The notes: generated from the letters alone by a model not told the origin. DNA of 64,000 bases from CAWATG01 sp963785035 (GCA_963785035.1 CAWATG010000011.1:186001-250000), one strand, 5' to 3'; counted from the first letter of the stretch, positions 44,719 to 54,477 are shown. Program-made: numbers and translations.

Positions 44719-46042
44719 TGTCGGATCGGACGGGCCGGGGCCGCCGGCGGCTCACCGCGACCGAGGTCGATTTCGACGTCGTCCGACAGCGAGCACTGCT
44801 CGTCAGTACGGGTTACGGGATGCGTTGCGCCGAGGACGCGGACAGCGTCGTTGGCCGAACTCGCGTTGCTCACCGACACCGCTGGCGCGGATCCCATCGA
44901 ACAGGTCCTCCAGCAACGAGCCACGCCCGATCCGGCAACGTACATCGGCAGGGGCAAGGTGGCTGAGGTTCTGGAGTTGGCCGAAGCGCTCGACATCGAT
45001 GTCGTGGTCTTCGACGATGAACTCTCGCCTGCGCAGCAACGGAATCTCGAAAAGGCGCTCGGTCGTGACGTCGTCGATCGTGTCGCTTTGATCCTGGACA
45101 TCTTCGCCCAGCACGCAACGAGCGGTGAGGGCATGGTGCAGGTGGAGTTGGCGCAATTGCGCTATCTGCTGCCGCGCCTGCACGGGAGGGGTAAGGAGAT
45201 GAGCCGCCTCGGTGGTGGCATCGGTACGCGCGGCCCGGGCGAGACGCAACTCGAGGTCGATCGACGACGGATCCTGCGCCGAGTTGCCAAGCTTGAACGT
45301 GACCTCGTGCAACTTGGCCGTACCCGGTCGACCCAACGCAAGTCCCGACGCCGTTCGGCGCTCATGTCGGTGGCGCTCGTCGGCTACACCAACGCCGGTA
45401 AGTCGACGTTGCTCAACGCGCTCACCACCGCCACGGTTTTGGTCGAGGATCGACTGTTCTCCACAGTGGATCCGACCACTCGGCGCATGCGACTCATTGG
45501 CGGCGAAACGATCTTGATCTCCGACACGGTTGGTTTCGTTCGCAAACTTCCGCACCAGTTGGTGGAGGCCTTCCGGTCGACGCTTGAGGAAGTCGCCGGT
45601 GTCGATCTGATCGTGCACGTGGTCGACGCAAGCGCGTTGGATCCCGATTCCCACATTGCGGCGGTCCACGCCGTTCTGGATGACATCGAGGCTCGTGACA
45701 TCCCCGAGCTGATCGTGTGGAACAAGATGGATCTCGCCGAAAGCGCCGAGGTTGTCCGTCGACTGCACGCACATCCTGGCTCGGTAGCCGTGTCGGCGAT
45801 GACGGGGGAGGGCATCGCCGCACTTTCCGGCGGCGATCGGGCGACGGTTGCGGGCGCTGGACCGCGTCGTCGAGTTGGTCATTCCATACGAGCGCGGAGA
45901 TGTTCTCGCCACGCTGCATCGCGAGGGTGAAGTTCTCGTGGAAGTTCATGTTCTGGAAGGGACTCGCGTGCAGGCGCGCCTGCCCGACGAGACCTTGTCG
46001 CGATGTCACGCTTTCGTGATCCCGTCGACAATCCGGCGCTGA
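44718..46042 (+). CDS. hflX: GTPase HflX, frame broken by two indels
   Basis: HflX is a ribosome-associated GTPase that splits stalled ribosomes. Three pieces align. Residues 1-43 (MSDRTGRGRRRLTATEVDFDV.., from ATG 44718) are in one frame. The body (LAELALLTDTAGADPIEQVLQ, GIGTRGPGETQLEVDRRRI, P-loop GYTNAGKST, NKMD) is in the next. The last 65 residues (LRALDRVVELVIPYERGDV..) are in a third. Extra bases near 44848 and in the ttt at 45824-45826 explain both breaks; correction gives 440 residues. The start overlaps the dapF stop. Without correction, a start at 44851 gives a truncated body. Confidence 0.88.
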
Positions 46043-46105
46043 GACGCCTGGAACCGGGCCGTCGAAGGCCGCATCACGCCACCAGCGGATTACGATTGCG
46101 GTCAT

Positions 46106-47278
46106 ATGACGCTTGTGCCAGAGGGAATATCTGCGGCTTTTGTCCCGCCCCCATATCCGCAGGACCGTCTCCTTGCGCTGCGCCGCCTTGCCGACGCGAT
46201 GCCTGGCGGTGTCGTGGACTGCTCGGTTGGATCGCCAATCGACCCGATGCCCACCGTTGCGATCGAAGCCATGCTGGCAGCGGCCGCCGCTGCGACGGGC
46301 TATCCCAGTGCGATTGGCTCGCTGGAGTTCCGAACGGCGGGCGCCGAATGGATGCTTCGCCGCTTTGGCCTGACTGTCGATCCGGCTCAGGTTCTGGCTT
46401 GCATCGGCACCAAGGAAGCCGTCGTGTCGTTGCCGCGCATGTTGTCGTTGCGTGATCCAACTCGTGACACGGTGTTGTATCCGGCGATCTCATACCCGTC
46501 CTACACGATGGGCGCGCAACTTGGCGGCCTGCGTGCTGTGCCGGTGCAACTCGATGCACGCTGGCATCTGGACCTCAGCACCATCGCGCCCGAGGATGCC
46601 GAGCGCGCGCTGGTGATCTGGCTGAATGAACCGTCGAATCCGACGGGCGCGGTTGCGTCGTCAGCGGAGATGGCCGCAGTCGTCGAATGGGCGCGGGCGA
46701 ACGGCATCGTCGTCGCAAGTGACGAGTGCTACGCAGAGTTCACCTACGACGAGTTGGGCGCGCCCGCGCCTCCGCCGACTGCCTTGTCGGCTGGGACCGA
46801 GGGCGTGTTGGCCGTGCATTCCCTCTCGAAGCGGTCCAACATGGCGGGTCTTCGTGCCGGTTTTATCGCCGGCGATTCGGACCTGGTGGGTTACCTGGGA
46901 GAGTTGCGTCGCCATGCGGGGATGATGCTTCCGGCGCCGATTCAAGCGGCAGCTGCTGCCGCGTTGCGTGACGATGTCCATGTCGCATTGCAACGTGATC
47001 GTTACGCGGAGCGCCGGACGTTGGTGCTCGACGGTCTCGAGTCTTTCGATCTCGTGCACGACGGCGGACCGGCAACGTTCTATCTCTGGTTGCGTTCGGC
47101 CAGCGATGCCGACGACGGTTGGGAAATCGCTGCGCGTCTGGCTGAGGCCGGCACGCTGGTTGCGCCGGGTGACTTATACGGACCTGCTGGTGCCGATCAT
47201 GTTCGTTTGGCGCTCACCCAACCCAATGATCGGCTCCGACTCGCACTCGAACGGCTGGCCGCGTCAACCATTCGCTAG
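46106..47278 (+). CDS. dapC: N-succinyl-diaminopimelate aminotransferase
   Basis: This class I/II PLP aminotransferase has 390 residues. The Schiff-base lysine is in HSLSKRSNMAGLRAGF, the pyridine-anchoring Asp in VVASDECYAEF, and NEPSNPTGAV is intact. The length and motifs match actinobacterial DapC, and the next two genes are dapD and dapE, which supports the assignment. A TACGAT box lies 9 bases before ATG 46106, so the mRNA may be leaderless. Confidence 0.9.
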   Translation: MTLVPEGISAAFVPPPYPQDRLLALRRLADAMPGGVVDCSVGSPIDPMPTVAIEAMLAAAAAATGYPSAIGSLEFRTAGAEWMLRRFGLTVDPAQVLACIGTKEAVVSLPRMLSLRDPTRDTVLYPAISYPSYTMGAQLGGLRAVPVQLDARWHLDLSTIAPEDAERALVIWLNEPSNPTGAVASSAEMAAVVEWARANGIVVASDECYAEFTYDELGAPAPPPTALSAGTEGVLAVHSLSKRSNMAGLRAGFIAGDSDLVGYLGELRRHAGMMLPAPIQAAAAAALRDDVHVALQRDRYAERRTLVLDGLESFDLVHDGGPATFYLWLRSASDADDGWEIAARLAEAGTLVAPGDLYGPAGADHVRLALTQPNDRLRLALERLAASTIR

Positions 47279-47334
47279 GACCAATCCGAACTGCAAGGCG
47301 TTGCGCCATCGGGCGCGTGAAAGGGAGCACCATC

Positions 47335-48162
47335 GTGGAGGGACTCGCAAAGCAGATCCAGCTTCTCTGGGAGCATCGGGAGAACCTGGCTGAGGTGGCA
47401 GAGCCTTCCGAGGCGCGCCTGGCGGTGCACGAGGCAATCGGTGCGCTCGACCGAGGTGAGGTCCATGTCGCTGACGTCATCGACGACCGCGTCGTTGTCA
47501 ACGAGTGGGCAAAGCAGGCGATTCTGCTGCTGTTCCGTCTCGAACAGATGCAGGTGATCGAGGCGGGGCCGTTCCAGTATCGAGACAAGATTCCCCTCAA
47601 ACGCGACTATGAGCTCGCTGGCGTACGGGTCGTCCCAGGAGCCTCGGCGCGATGGGGCTCGTATCTGGCGCCGGGTGTCATCTTGATGCCGAGCTACGTC
47701 AACATCGGCGCTTCGGTGGGCGCCGACACTCTGGTGGACACATGGGCAACGGTCGGCTCGTGTGCCCAGATCGGTGAACGGGTGCACCTGTCTGGCGGTG
47801 TCGGTATTGGGGGCGTGCTGGAACCGCCACAAGCCGCGCCGGTCGTGATCGAAGACGATGCGTTCATCGGTTCGCGTTCGATGGTGGTCGAAGGCGCCCG
47901 CGTGAGGCGGGGCGCGAAGCTCGGTGCCGGAGTGATTCTGACCGCCTCGACACCAGTGATCGATTCCGAGACCGGCATCGAGGTGTCGCGAGGCGATGTC
48001 CCGGAACGGTCGATCGCCGTATCGGGGACGCGGCCGAAGCAGTTTGCCGGTGGCGAGTTCGGGATGCCGTGTGTCCTGATCCTGCGGTATCTCGAGCCGG
48101 GGGAGGAGCACGACAAGCTCAAGCTCAACACGATCTTCCGCGAGCACGGGGTTGCTTCGTGA
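47335..48162 (+). CDS. dapD: Tetrahydrodipicolinate N-succinyltransferase
   Basis: DapD acylates tetrahydrodipicolinate with succinyl-CoA, the step before DapC. It has 275 residues. A helical N-terminal domain precedes a left-handed beta-helix of hexapeptide repeats (GSYLAPGVILMPSYVNIGASVGADTLVDTWATVGSCAQIG). GTG 47335 is preferred over GTG 47317 because AAGGGAG lies 7 bases upstream of it. Its stop overlaps dapE (GTGA). Confidence 0.93.
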   Translation: MEGLAKQIQLLWEHRENLAEVAEPSEARLAVHEAIGALDRGEVHVADVIDDRVVVNEWAKQAILLLFRLEQMQVIEAGPFQYRDKIPLKRDYELAGVRVVPGASARWGSYLAPGVILMPSYVNIGASVGADTLVDTWATVGSCAQIGERVHLSGGVGIGGVLEPPQAAPVVIEDDAFIGSRSMVVEGARVRRGAKLGAGVILTASTPVIDSETGIEVSRGDVPERSIAVSGTRPKQFAGGEFGMPCVLILRYLEPGEEHDKLKLNTIFREHGVAS

Positions 48163-49307
48163 CGAACGCTGCCATCGCGGCGGCACATGATGTGGTGGTA
48201 GGGGGCGACGCCGCTGATCTGCTTGCTTTGACGGCGGCGCTCGTGACGATTCCGTCGGTACATCCGAATGAGACGGCTGTGGCCGACGCCATCCACGCGC
48301 GGTTGTCGACGCGCGCATCGGATCTGACCATTGACCGAATGGGCAACGCGATCGTGGCACGCACGACATTCGATGCACCACGGCGAATCGTGCTCTGCGG
48401 GCATCTCGACACCGTTGCAGGCGGAACCGGTCGTGGCACTGAGCGCCATGAGCCCAGCGTGGCGCGTCGTGATCAGGACACGTTGGTCGGTCTGGGCACC
48501 GCAGACATGAAGGGCGGCATAGCCGTCCTGCTGGCGCTTGCCGAACGTGCCGGCACAGGCCCGAACGCCGCCACAACGGGCCTCGACTACACCTTCGTCT
48601 TCTACGACGGCGAAGAGGTCGCCGACGCGCACAACGGCCTTCGGCGAGTGTTCGCCGAGCGCCCCGAGCTTGTCGCCGGCGACCTCGCCGTGCTCCTCGA
48701 ACCGACGGGGGGCAACGTCGAGGCGGGATGTCAGGGAACGATCCACATCAGCGCCCGGTTCGTCGGCGGACGGGCACATACCGCCCGCCCGTGGACTGGG
48801 GACAACGCCATCCACCGCATGGCTCCTGTGCTGGAACGCCTGGCCACAGCGACACCATCGCCCATTGACATTGACGGGCTGACGTTCCGCCAGGCCATGC
48901 AGGTCGTGCGTGTCGAAGGAGGGATCGCCAACAACGTCGTGCCTGATCACGGCGCGCTGGTCGTCAACCGGCGTTTCGCTCCGTCGCTCTCGATCGACGA
49001 TGCCCGTCGCGAGGTCGAGGAATTGCTTGGCGCAGCGGCAGTGGTTGAGGTGCTGGAGGCGAGTGCGGGAGCATTACCGAATCTGACCAACCCGCTCGTT
49101 GCCGAGTTCATTGCGGCCATCGGTGCAACAGTCGAGCCGAAACTTGGATGGACCGACGTCGCGCGTTTTGCCGCCCATGGAATCCCGGCGTTGAACTACG
49201 GGCCTGGGCTCGCGGAGGTTGCGCACACCGCGGATGAGTACGTGACCCGGAGCGCTCTTGAGGCCTGCATGCAGCGCCTAACAAGCTTCCTGCATCTCAC
49301 GGGTTGA
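48159..49307 (+). CDS. dapE: Succinyl-diaminopimelate desuccinylase
   Basis: This M20 metallopeptidase-family enzyme releases LL-diaminopimelate. It has 382 residues. Metal ligands are visible in VLCGHLDTV, GLGTADMKGG and YDGEEVAD (catalytic Glu-Glu pair), with EPTGGNVEAGCQGT and a C-terminal His in LAEVAHTADE. The dimerisation domain is at about 190-300. It starts at GTG 48159, overlapping dapD. It ends the dapCDE unit. Confidence 0.93.
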   Translation: MTNAAIAAAHDVVVGGDAADLLALTAALVTIPSVHPNETAVADAIHARLSTRASDLTIDRMGNAIVARTTFDAPRRIVLCGHLDTVAGGTGRGTERHEPSVARRDQDTLVGLGTADMKGGIAVLLALAERAGTGPNAATTGLDYTFVFYDGEEVADAHNGLRRVFAERPELVAGDLAVLLEPTGGNVEAGCQGTIHISARFVGGRAHTARPWTGDNAIHRMAPVLERLATATPSPIDIDGLTFRQAMQVVRVEGGIANNVVPDHGALVVNRRFAPSLSIDDARREVEELLGAAAVVEVLEASAGALPNLTNPLVAEFIAAIGATVEPKLGWTDVARFAAHGIPALNYGPGLAEVAHTADEYVTRSALEACMQRLTSFLHLTG

Positions 49308-49355
49308 ACACCGCCACCAGACGGTGTTCTAGGAAAGCGAACGAACGGGCAAGTC

Positions 49356-50012
49356 TCAGAGGCGTCGCATCACGGTGACGACCTTGCCGAAGATCTGAAT
49401 GTCCGCTGGATCGAACACCATCTCCTCGAGATCGGCGTTCTCCGGGCGGAGCACGATCTTGTTCTTGCGTCGAAGAAAGGTCTTCACGGTGGCTTCGTCG
49501 CCCGGGATTCCTGCGACGACGGTATCGCCGGGATCAGCTGTGTTCTGTTGACGAACGACGACGTAGTCGCGATCGAGGATGCCCGCTTCGATCATGGAAT
49601 CGCCGCGGACTCGCAACACGAAGAGTTGACCCGGACCGGTGAGATCCTCCGATACAGGGATGGTCTCTTCGATGTTCTCGAGGGCAAGGACGCCCGTCCC
49701 TGCGGCGACATCTCCGACAAGCGGAACGTGCCGTACGGGGCGACGCTCGACAGCGGCGCCGGTGCCGGGTTCGAAGCGGACTTCGAGGGCACGCGGCTTA
49801 CTGGGATCACGTCGCAGATAGCCCTTCTCCTGCAGTGCAGCCAGGTGGGCATGCACGGTTGAGCTGGAGGACAGCCCTACCGCCTCGCCGATCTCGCGCA
49901 CGCTGGGCGGATAGCCGCGGTTTCGTGCCTCGGCATCGATGAACTCGAGGACCTGACGCTGACGAACGGTGAGTTCTGGCGAGGCGACTTTCGAAGCTGC
50001 GGTCTTGGACAT
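49356..50012 (-). CDS. lexA: SOS repressor LexA
   Basis: LexA represses the SOS regulon and is inactivated by RecA-stimulated self-cleavage. It has 218 residues from ATG 50012. The winged helix has PPSVREIGEAVGLSSSSTVHAHLAALQEKGYLRRD. The Ala-Gly cleavage site is in GDVAAGTGVLA, the nucleophile in VRGDSMIEAGI and the general-base Lys in DEATVKTFLRR. Homology supports this start; the open frame continues upstream without similarity. Operators at its promoter indicate autoregulation. Confidence 0.96.
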   Translation of the reverse strand: MSKTAASKVASPELTVRQRQVLEFIDAEARNRGYPPSVREIGEAVGLSSSSTVHAHLAALQEKGYLRRDPSKPRALEVRFEPGTGAAVERRPVRHVPLVGDVAAGTGVLALENIEETIPVSEDLTGPGQLFVLRVRGDSMIEAGILDRDYVVVRQQNTADPGDTVVAGIPGDEATVKTFLRRKNKIVLRPENADLEEMVFDPADIQIFGKVVTVMRRL

Positions 50013-50043
50013 GTGCGCATCCTCTGTTTGGTGAGCGTGTGTC

Positions 50044-50072
50044 ACCGTAACACGAGCAGACGTTCGGGGCAA
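50044..50072 (-). promoter_or_regulatory. lexA promoter
   Basis: Minus-strand -35 TTGCCC (50072-50067) and -10 TACGGT (50049-50044) have a 17-base spacer. One SOS box lies in the spacer and another overlaps the -35. Confidence 0.6.
50054..50065. promoter_or_regulatory. SOS box 1, imperfect
   Basis: GAGC-N4-GTTC has one mismatch to GAAC-N4-GTTC and lies in the lexA promoter spacer. Confidence 0.45.
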
Positions 50073-50082
50073 ACACCTGTTC
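50071..50082. promoter_or_regulatory. SOS box 2, imperfect
   Basis: On the minus strand it reads GAAC-AGGT-GTTT, one mismatch. It overlaps the lexA -35. Confidence 0.6.
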
Positions 50083-50132
50083 GAGAAATCCCTTGACGTG
50101 ATGATCGAGAGGTGGTTGGGTACTCGGGACAC

Positions 50133-50144
50133 GAACAGTTGTTC
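50133..50144. promoter_or_regulatory. SOS box 3, exact
   Basis: GAACAGTTGTTC matches the consensus exactly. It lies 130 bases upstream of the divergent LysM gene and close to a TAGCTG sequence that may be its -10. Confidence 0.75.
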
Positions 50145-50273
50145 GGTAGCTGTCACACCAGTGGGGTTTGATGACACCTGTGCCTGAGCACCCCAGGGCG
50201 TGATGACCGGTAACCGAATGATCCGAATGAGCGCAACTCCCGCGCTGTATCGGGTGAACGAAGGGATTTCGAC

Positions 50274-50675
50274 ATGACCGCCGCTATGAGCACCGCCTCC
50301 GAGTTCCAGCGTCAACGCCTCACCCGGACTGCACCCGAATCGGCGTTGGTGAATCGCATGGCATCGAATTCACGTCGAAGCCGGAGATTCACGAAATCGA
50401 CCTATCGGCGACGTCGTATCGCCGTGGTCGCGTTGGGGATCGGCGTGTTGAGCATGGCGGGGAAGGCGGGCGCGACGCTGGGGACCTCTTCCCCCTCGGG
50501 TCTCCAGCGCAGCCCGCACGTTGTGACCGTGATTGCCCAACCGGGCGACACGCTCTGGAGCATCGCGCAGGCACTCGAGCCGGGCAGTGATCCGCGTCGG
50601 GTCGTGCATGCGCTCGAGGGGGCTCGTGGTGACGGCCCGCTGCAGCCGGGCGAGCGGATCATCTGGCAGCCGTAG
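50274..50675 (+). CDS. LysM-domain membrane protein, probable SOS cell-division inhibitor
   Basis: This protein has 133 residues: a basic N-terminal cytoplasmic part (to about 48), one membrane segment (IAVVALGIGVLSMAGKAGA) and a LysM peptidoglycan-binding domain (VVTVIAQPGDTLWSIAQALEPGSDPRRVVHAL). Position, size and topology match Rv2719c/ChiZ of mycobacteria and DivS of corynebacteria, which are divergent from lexA, induced by DNA damage and delay division. The start ATG 50274 has AAGGGA 7 bases upstream. An exact SOS box lies upstream. Confidence 0.82.
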   Translation: MTAAMSTASEFQRQRLTRTAPESALVNRMASNSRRSRRFTKSTYRRRRIAVVALGIGVLSMAGKAGATLGTSSPSGLQRSPHVVTVIAQPGDTLWSIAQALEPGSDPRRVVHALEGARGDGPLQPGERIIWQP

Positions 50676-50790
50676 CCGGCATCAATTGACCAGAAATGTG
50701 CGGCGCGCATCGGTGTGTAGCGGAGCCTCCGCCGGTGCGGGCGGGTGGTCAACAGGCTGCCGGGCCGGTGTCCCTGAGGGCTCGGCCCGG

Positions 50791-50796
50791 TAGCCT
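50791..50796 (+). promoter_or_regulatory. -10 box of nrdR (leaderless)
   Basis: TAGCCT is followed by six bases and then the GTG at 50803. Confidence 0.45.
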
Positions 50797-50802
50797 GGTG
50801 GT

Positions 50803-51306
50803 GTGCGATGCCCGTACTGTCGAGAGTCCGATGACAAGGTCGTCGATTCACGCGTTGCCGACGAGGGCGCTGCAATCCGGCGCCGGCGCGAGTGTCTTGT
50901 TTGTCATCGTCGCTACACAACCTATGAGCGTGTCGAGGAAATCCCGTTGGTGATCGCGAAGCGTTCGGGTGAGCATGAGCCATTTAACCGGCGCAAGCTT
51001 GTCGCGGGAATCGATCGTGCTGTTACCAACCGCCCGATTGATAGCGGAACGGTCGACGCGATCGCTTCGGAGATCGAAGAGGCGTTGCGGCTACGTGGGT
51101 CCATCGTTCCGAGCGAGGCGATCGGTTTCGCCGTCATGGAGCGACTCCTTGCGCTGGATCAGGTTGCGTACCTCCGGTACGCCTCGGTGTACAAGGGCTT
51201 CGAGGACCTGAGTGATTTCGAGCGTGAGGTCGACCTCCTGCAGCAAGGTGGGCTGGAGAAGACCACGACTCCGAAACGACGTCCGCGGACCTCGGATCCG
51301 TCGTAA
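50803..51306 (+). CDS. nrdR: Ribonucleotide reductase transcriptional repressor NrdR
   Basis: NrdR senses ATP/dATP and represses ribonucleotide reductase genes. It has 167 residues. The N-terminal zinc ribbon MRCPYCRESDDKVVDSR..CLVCHRRYTTYERVEE has its four cysteines, followed by the ATP-cone domain from about residue 49 (LVIAKRSGEHEPFNRRKLVAGI). It starts at GTG 50803. It lies directly upstream of nrdJ, its expected target. Confidence 0.96.
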   Translation: MRCPYCRESDDKVVDSRVADEGAAIRRRRECLVCHRRYTTYERVEEIPLVIAKRSGEHEPFNRRKLVAGIDRAVTNRPIDSGTVDAIASEIEEALRLRGSIVPSEAIGFAVMERLLALDQVAYLRYASVYKGFEDLSDFEREVDLLQQGGLEKTTTPKRRPRTSDPS

Positions 51307-51316
51307 GGAACATGTG

Positions 51317-51409
51317 ATGGCATTCACGAGCAGTGGCGCCAGCACGAGAACCAGCCCCAGCCCGGTGCGGGCGGCTCGATCGGCACGGGTCATTCGGTTC
51401 GGTGGTTGA
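51317..51409 (+). CDS. Possible small protein, 30 residues
   Basis: ATG 51317 has AAGGA 7 bases upstream and follows nrdR by 10 bases. The product (MAFTSSGASTRTSPSP.., ending ARVIRFGG) is basic and resembles nothing I recognise. Its end overlaps the nrdJ -35 hexamer. It may be chance. Confidence 0.2.
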   Translation: MAFTSSGASTRTSPSPVRAARSARVIRFGG

Positions 51410-51435
51410 CAGCATCGGAATAGCAGTGGTGTAAT
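51406..51435 (+). promoter_or_regulatory. nrdJ promoter
   Basis: -35 TTGACA (51406-51411), an 18-base spacer and -10 TGTAAT (51430-51435) make the strongest sigma-70-type promoter in the window. The -10 overlaps the palindrome GTAATTAC. Confidence 0.6.
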
Positions 51436-51464
51436 TACCCCTCATCTCGGGGTTCGAGAAATGC

Positions 51465-51486
51465 AAACCACAATATATTGTGGTTT
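51465..51486. promoter_or_regulatory. 22-bp perfect palindrome upstream of nrdJ, candidate NrdR operator
   Basis: AAACCACAATA is followed by its exact complement. The core ACAATATATTGT resembles the NrdR-box pattern (ACA, AT-rich centre, TGT) in otherwise GC-rich DNA. It lies about 30 bases downstream of the -10 and 113 bases before the start codon. It may alternatively fold as an RNA hairpin. Confidence 0.55.
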
Positions 51487-51598
51487 CTCGATGAGTTGGA
51501 AAGTCCGTTTCGGGGTGGTGGGTCGCGTGTGGTGGAGATAGTCCGTGAACGCGAGTGACCCCCACGTCACTGGTCAGACATTCAGGAGGACAAGCGGA

Positions 51599-54371
51599 AT
51601 GGCGATAGCGCCGGAGCAACTTGGGATCGGGATCCGTCGGCGGTTCACTGACGGGGTGGTTGATCCATATGACACGGTGGAGTGGGAACGGCGTGACGCC
51701 CGGATCACAAATTTCAAGGATGGGACGGACGCGTTTCTTCAAACCGATGTCGAGTTCCCGGTGTCGTGGTCTCAGAACGCCACCAACATCGTTGCGCAAA
51801 AGTACTTTCGAGGAACGCTCGGAACGCCAGAACGCGAGTCATCGTTGCGTCAGGTCATCGATCGCGTAGCAAACACGATCAGTGACTGGGGCACCCGTGA
51901 CGGCTACTTCGTCGACGACGAGGAGGCTTTGGGATTCCGTCAGGAGTTGAAATACATCCTGTTGCACCAGCGGGCAGCCTTCAATTCGCCGGTCTGGTTC
52001 AACATCGGCGTCGCCGGCGTGCCCCAGCAAGCGAGCGCGTGCTTCATCCTCTCGGTCGAAGACACCATGGACGGCATCTTGGACTGGTATCGCGAGGAGG
52101 GCGTGATCTTCAAGGGCGGCTCCGGCGCGGGAACGAATTTGTCGCGCATTCGTTCGAGCTTCGAGCACCTCAAGGGCGGCGGAACCGCCAGCGGTCCCGT
52201 GAGCTTCATGCGGGGCGCGGACTCGTCGGCAGGGACGATCAAGTCAGGTGGCAAGACCCGTCGCGCCGCGAAGATGGTCATCCTCAACGTCGATCATCCT
52301 GATATCGAGGAGTTCATCTGGTGTAAGGCCCGTGAAGAGCACAAGGCGCGCGCGTTGCGCGACGCCGGCTTCGATATGGACCTCGATGGCCGTGACAGTT
52401 ACTCCATCCAATACCAGAATGCGAACAATTCGGTGCGTGTCACGGACGACTTCATGCGCTCGGTGCGTGATGACGGCGACTGGGACCTCAAGGCCGCCAA
52501 GACCGGCGAGACGCTGCGCACGGTTCGCGCCCGCGACCTGATGCGTCAGATCTCCCAAGCCTCCTGGCAGTGTGCCGATCCCGGAATGCAGTTCGACACC
52601 ACCATCAACAAGTGGCACACCTCGCCGGCCGCTGGTCGAATCAATGCGAGCAACCCGTGCAGCGAATATATGCATCTGGACAACTCCGCGTGCAATCTCG
52701 CAAGCATCAACCTCTTGAAGTACCTCTCCGACGACAGTGTCTTCGATGTGGAGGGCTATCAGCACACGGTCGAGGTGATGTTCACGGCGCAAGAGATCCT
52801 GGTCGGCAACGCCGACTATCCAACCCCCAAGATCGGCGAGAACAGTCGTCGGTTTCGCCAGCTCGGCCTCGGTTACGCCAACCTTGGCGCGCTGCTGATG
52901 GCATACGGCGTGGCCTATGACTCCGAGGACGGTCGGGCATGGGCCGGCGCGTTGACCGCGCTGATGACCGGTCACGCGTACGCTACGTCGGCAAAGATCG
53001 CTGCACGCATGGGACCGTTCGCAGGCTATGCCGCCGACGCGGACGCGATGCTCAACGTGTTGCGAATGCACCGCTCGGAAGCCTCGAAGATCGACGAGGA
53101 TCTCGTTCCGCCAGAGGTGCTGTGCGCGGCGCAACGATCGTGGGACGATGCCGTCGGACTCGCCGAGGCGCACGGTGTGCGCAATGCCCAGGCGACGGTG
53201 CTCGCGCCGACGGGCACGATCGGACTCATGATGGACTGCGACACGACTGGCATCGAGCCGGACCTCGGGCTCACGAAGTCGAAGAAGCTCGTCGGTGGCG
53301 GCACGATGCTCATCGTCAATCAAACAGTCCCTCGTGCATTGCGGAGGCTCGGGTACACGGCGAAGCAGGTGGAAGGCATCGTCAGCTATCTCAACGAGCA
53401 CAAGACGATCGTCGGCGCTCCAGGTTTCAAGGCGAAGCATCTCCCTGTGTTCGCCTGCTCGATGGGCGACAATGCGATTCACTATCGCGGTCACGTCACG
53501 ATGATGGGTGCTGTACAGCCGTTCATCTCGGGTGCGATCTCCAAGACCGTCAACATGCCCGAGGAAGCGACGATCGAAGAGGTCGAGCAACTCCACATGG
53601 AGGCGTGGGAACTCGGGCTCAAGGCCGTCGCGATCTATCGAGACAATTGCAAGGTCGGTCAGCCGCTCTCGATACAGAAGAAGGACGGGGTCGGTGCGGG
53701 CGACGGTGACGACACGGGCGCTGTCGAGCGTGTCGTCGAGACGGTGATCATCCAGCAACCGGTCCGTCAGAAGATGCCGCGTACGCGGGCTTCGAAGACG
53801 TTTTCGTTTCGGGTCGCGGACTGTCATGGGTATGTGACAGTCGGCGAGTTCGAGGATGGTCGGCCCGGTGAGCTGTTCTTGAAGGTGGCGAAGCAAGGCT
53901 CAACGCTCGCGGGCATCATGGATGCCTTTGCGATCTCGGTGAGTCATGGATTGCAGTACGGCGTGCCGCTCGAGGCGTTCTGCAACATGTTCACCAACAT
54001 GCGCTTCGAACCGGCCGGGATGACTGATGATCCCGACATCCGATTCGCCACGAGCCTCGTGGACTACATCTTCCGGCGTATGGCAGTCGAGTATCTCTCG
54101 GCGGAGAAGCGTGAGGAGCTTGGCATCCTGACCGTGGGGGAGCGTCTTCAGCCGACGCTTCCTGGTGTGGAGGAGGCGGTGGCGGTCAAGGCGACCTCGT
54201 TCGACCTTGATGTACGACAGGACGCGACGTCGGCAGCTCCGGACCACGGCCGCGCCGCTGATCCGTCATCAGCGTGAGACGGTGATCTGTCTGGTGTGCG
54301 GTGACATCATGCAGAGGGCCGGCAGCTGTTTCGCATGCCCGAGCTGTGGTTCGACAAGCGGCTGTTCTTGA
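51599..54371 (+). CDS. nrdJ: Vitamin B12-dependent (class II) ribonucleotide reductase, frame broken near the 3' end
   Basis: NrdJ makes deoxyribonucleotides with adenosylcobalamin as radical source. The main frame runs from ATG 51599 (MAIAPEQLGIGIRRRF; AGGAGGA 8 bases upstream) to a stop at 54277. The active-site segment NPCSEYMHLDNSACNLASINL and the loop ATVLAPTGTIGLMMDCDTTGIEPD are intact. The essential C-terminal cysteine tail (ETVICLVCGDIMQRAGSCFACPSCGSTSGCS in pieces: CLVCG, SCFACPSCG) follows in the +1 frame. An extra T near 54275 (gcgtgagac) explains it; correction gives 923 residues. A GTG at 51545 extends the frame but lacks a ribosome site. No cobalamin riboswitch was seen. Confidence 0.93.
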
Positions 54372-54433
54372 GCCCGGCGGCGGGGGTCCGCCGCTGACGC
54401 AACCCCACCGCTGCTGAGCGGCTCCTGGCGACG

Positions 54434-54477
54434 GGATTGGGTCGGCCCGCAGGGACTTTTGCGGGCCGACCCAATCC
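54434..54477 (+). terminator. Perfect 18-bp hairpin after nrdJ
   Basis: Arms 54434-54451 and 54460-54477 are exact complements (GGATTGGGTCGGCCCGCA and partner) with loop gggacttt. It is 62 bases after the corrected nrdJ stop. No U-tract follows. Confidence 0.8.

Noticed and set aside
44851..45930. hflX starting at 44851 as a complete gene
   Set aside because: Homology begins at 44718 in another frame, overlapping the dapF stop, and the C-terminus from 45848 is also needed.
51307..51598. Cobalamin riboswitch upstream of the B12-dependent reductase
   Set aside because: I saw no B12-box sequence or the expected long structured leader. Only a promoter and a palindrome are visible.
52244..53896. 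Minus-strand open frame of 550 codons
   Set aside because: It is antisense to nrdJ and shows no recognisable domain.
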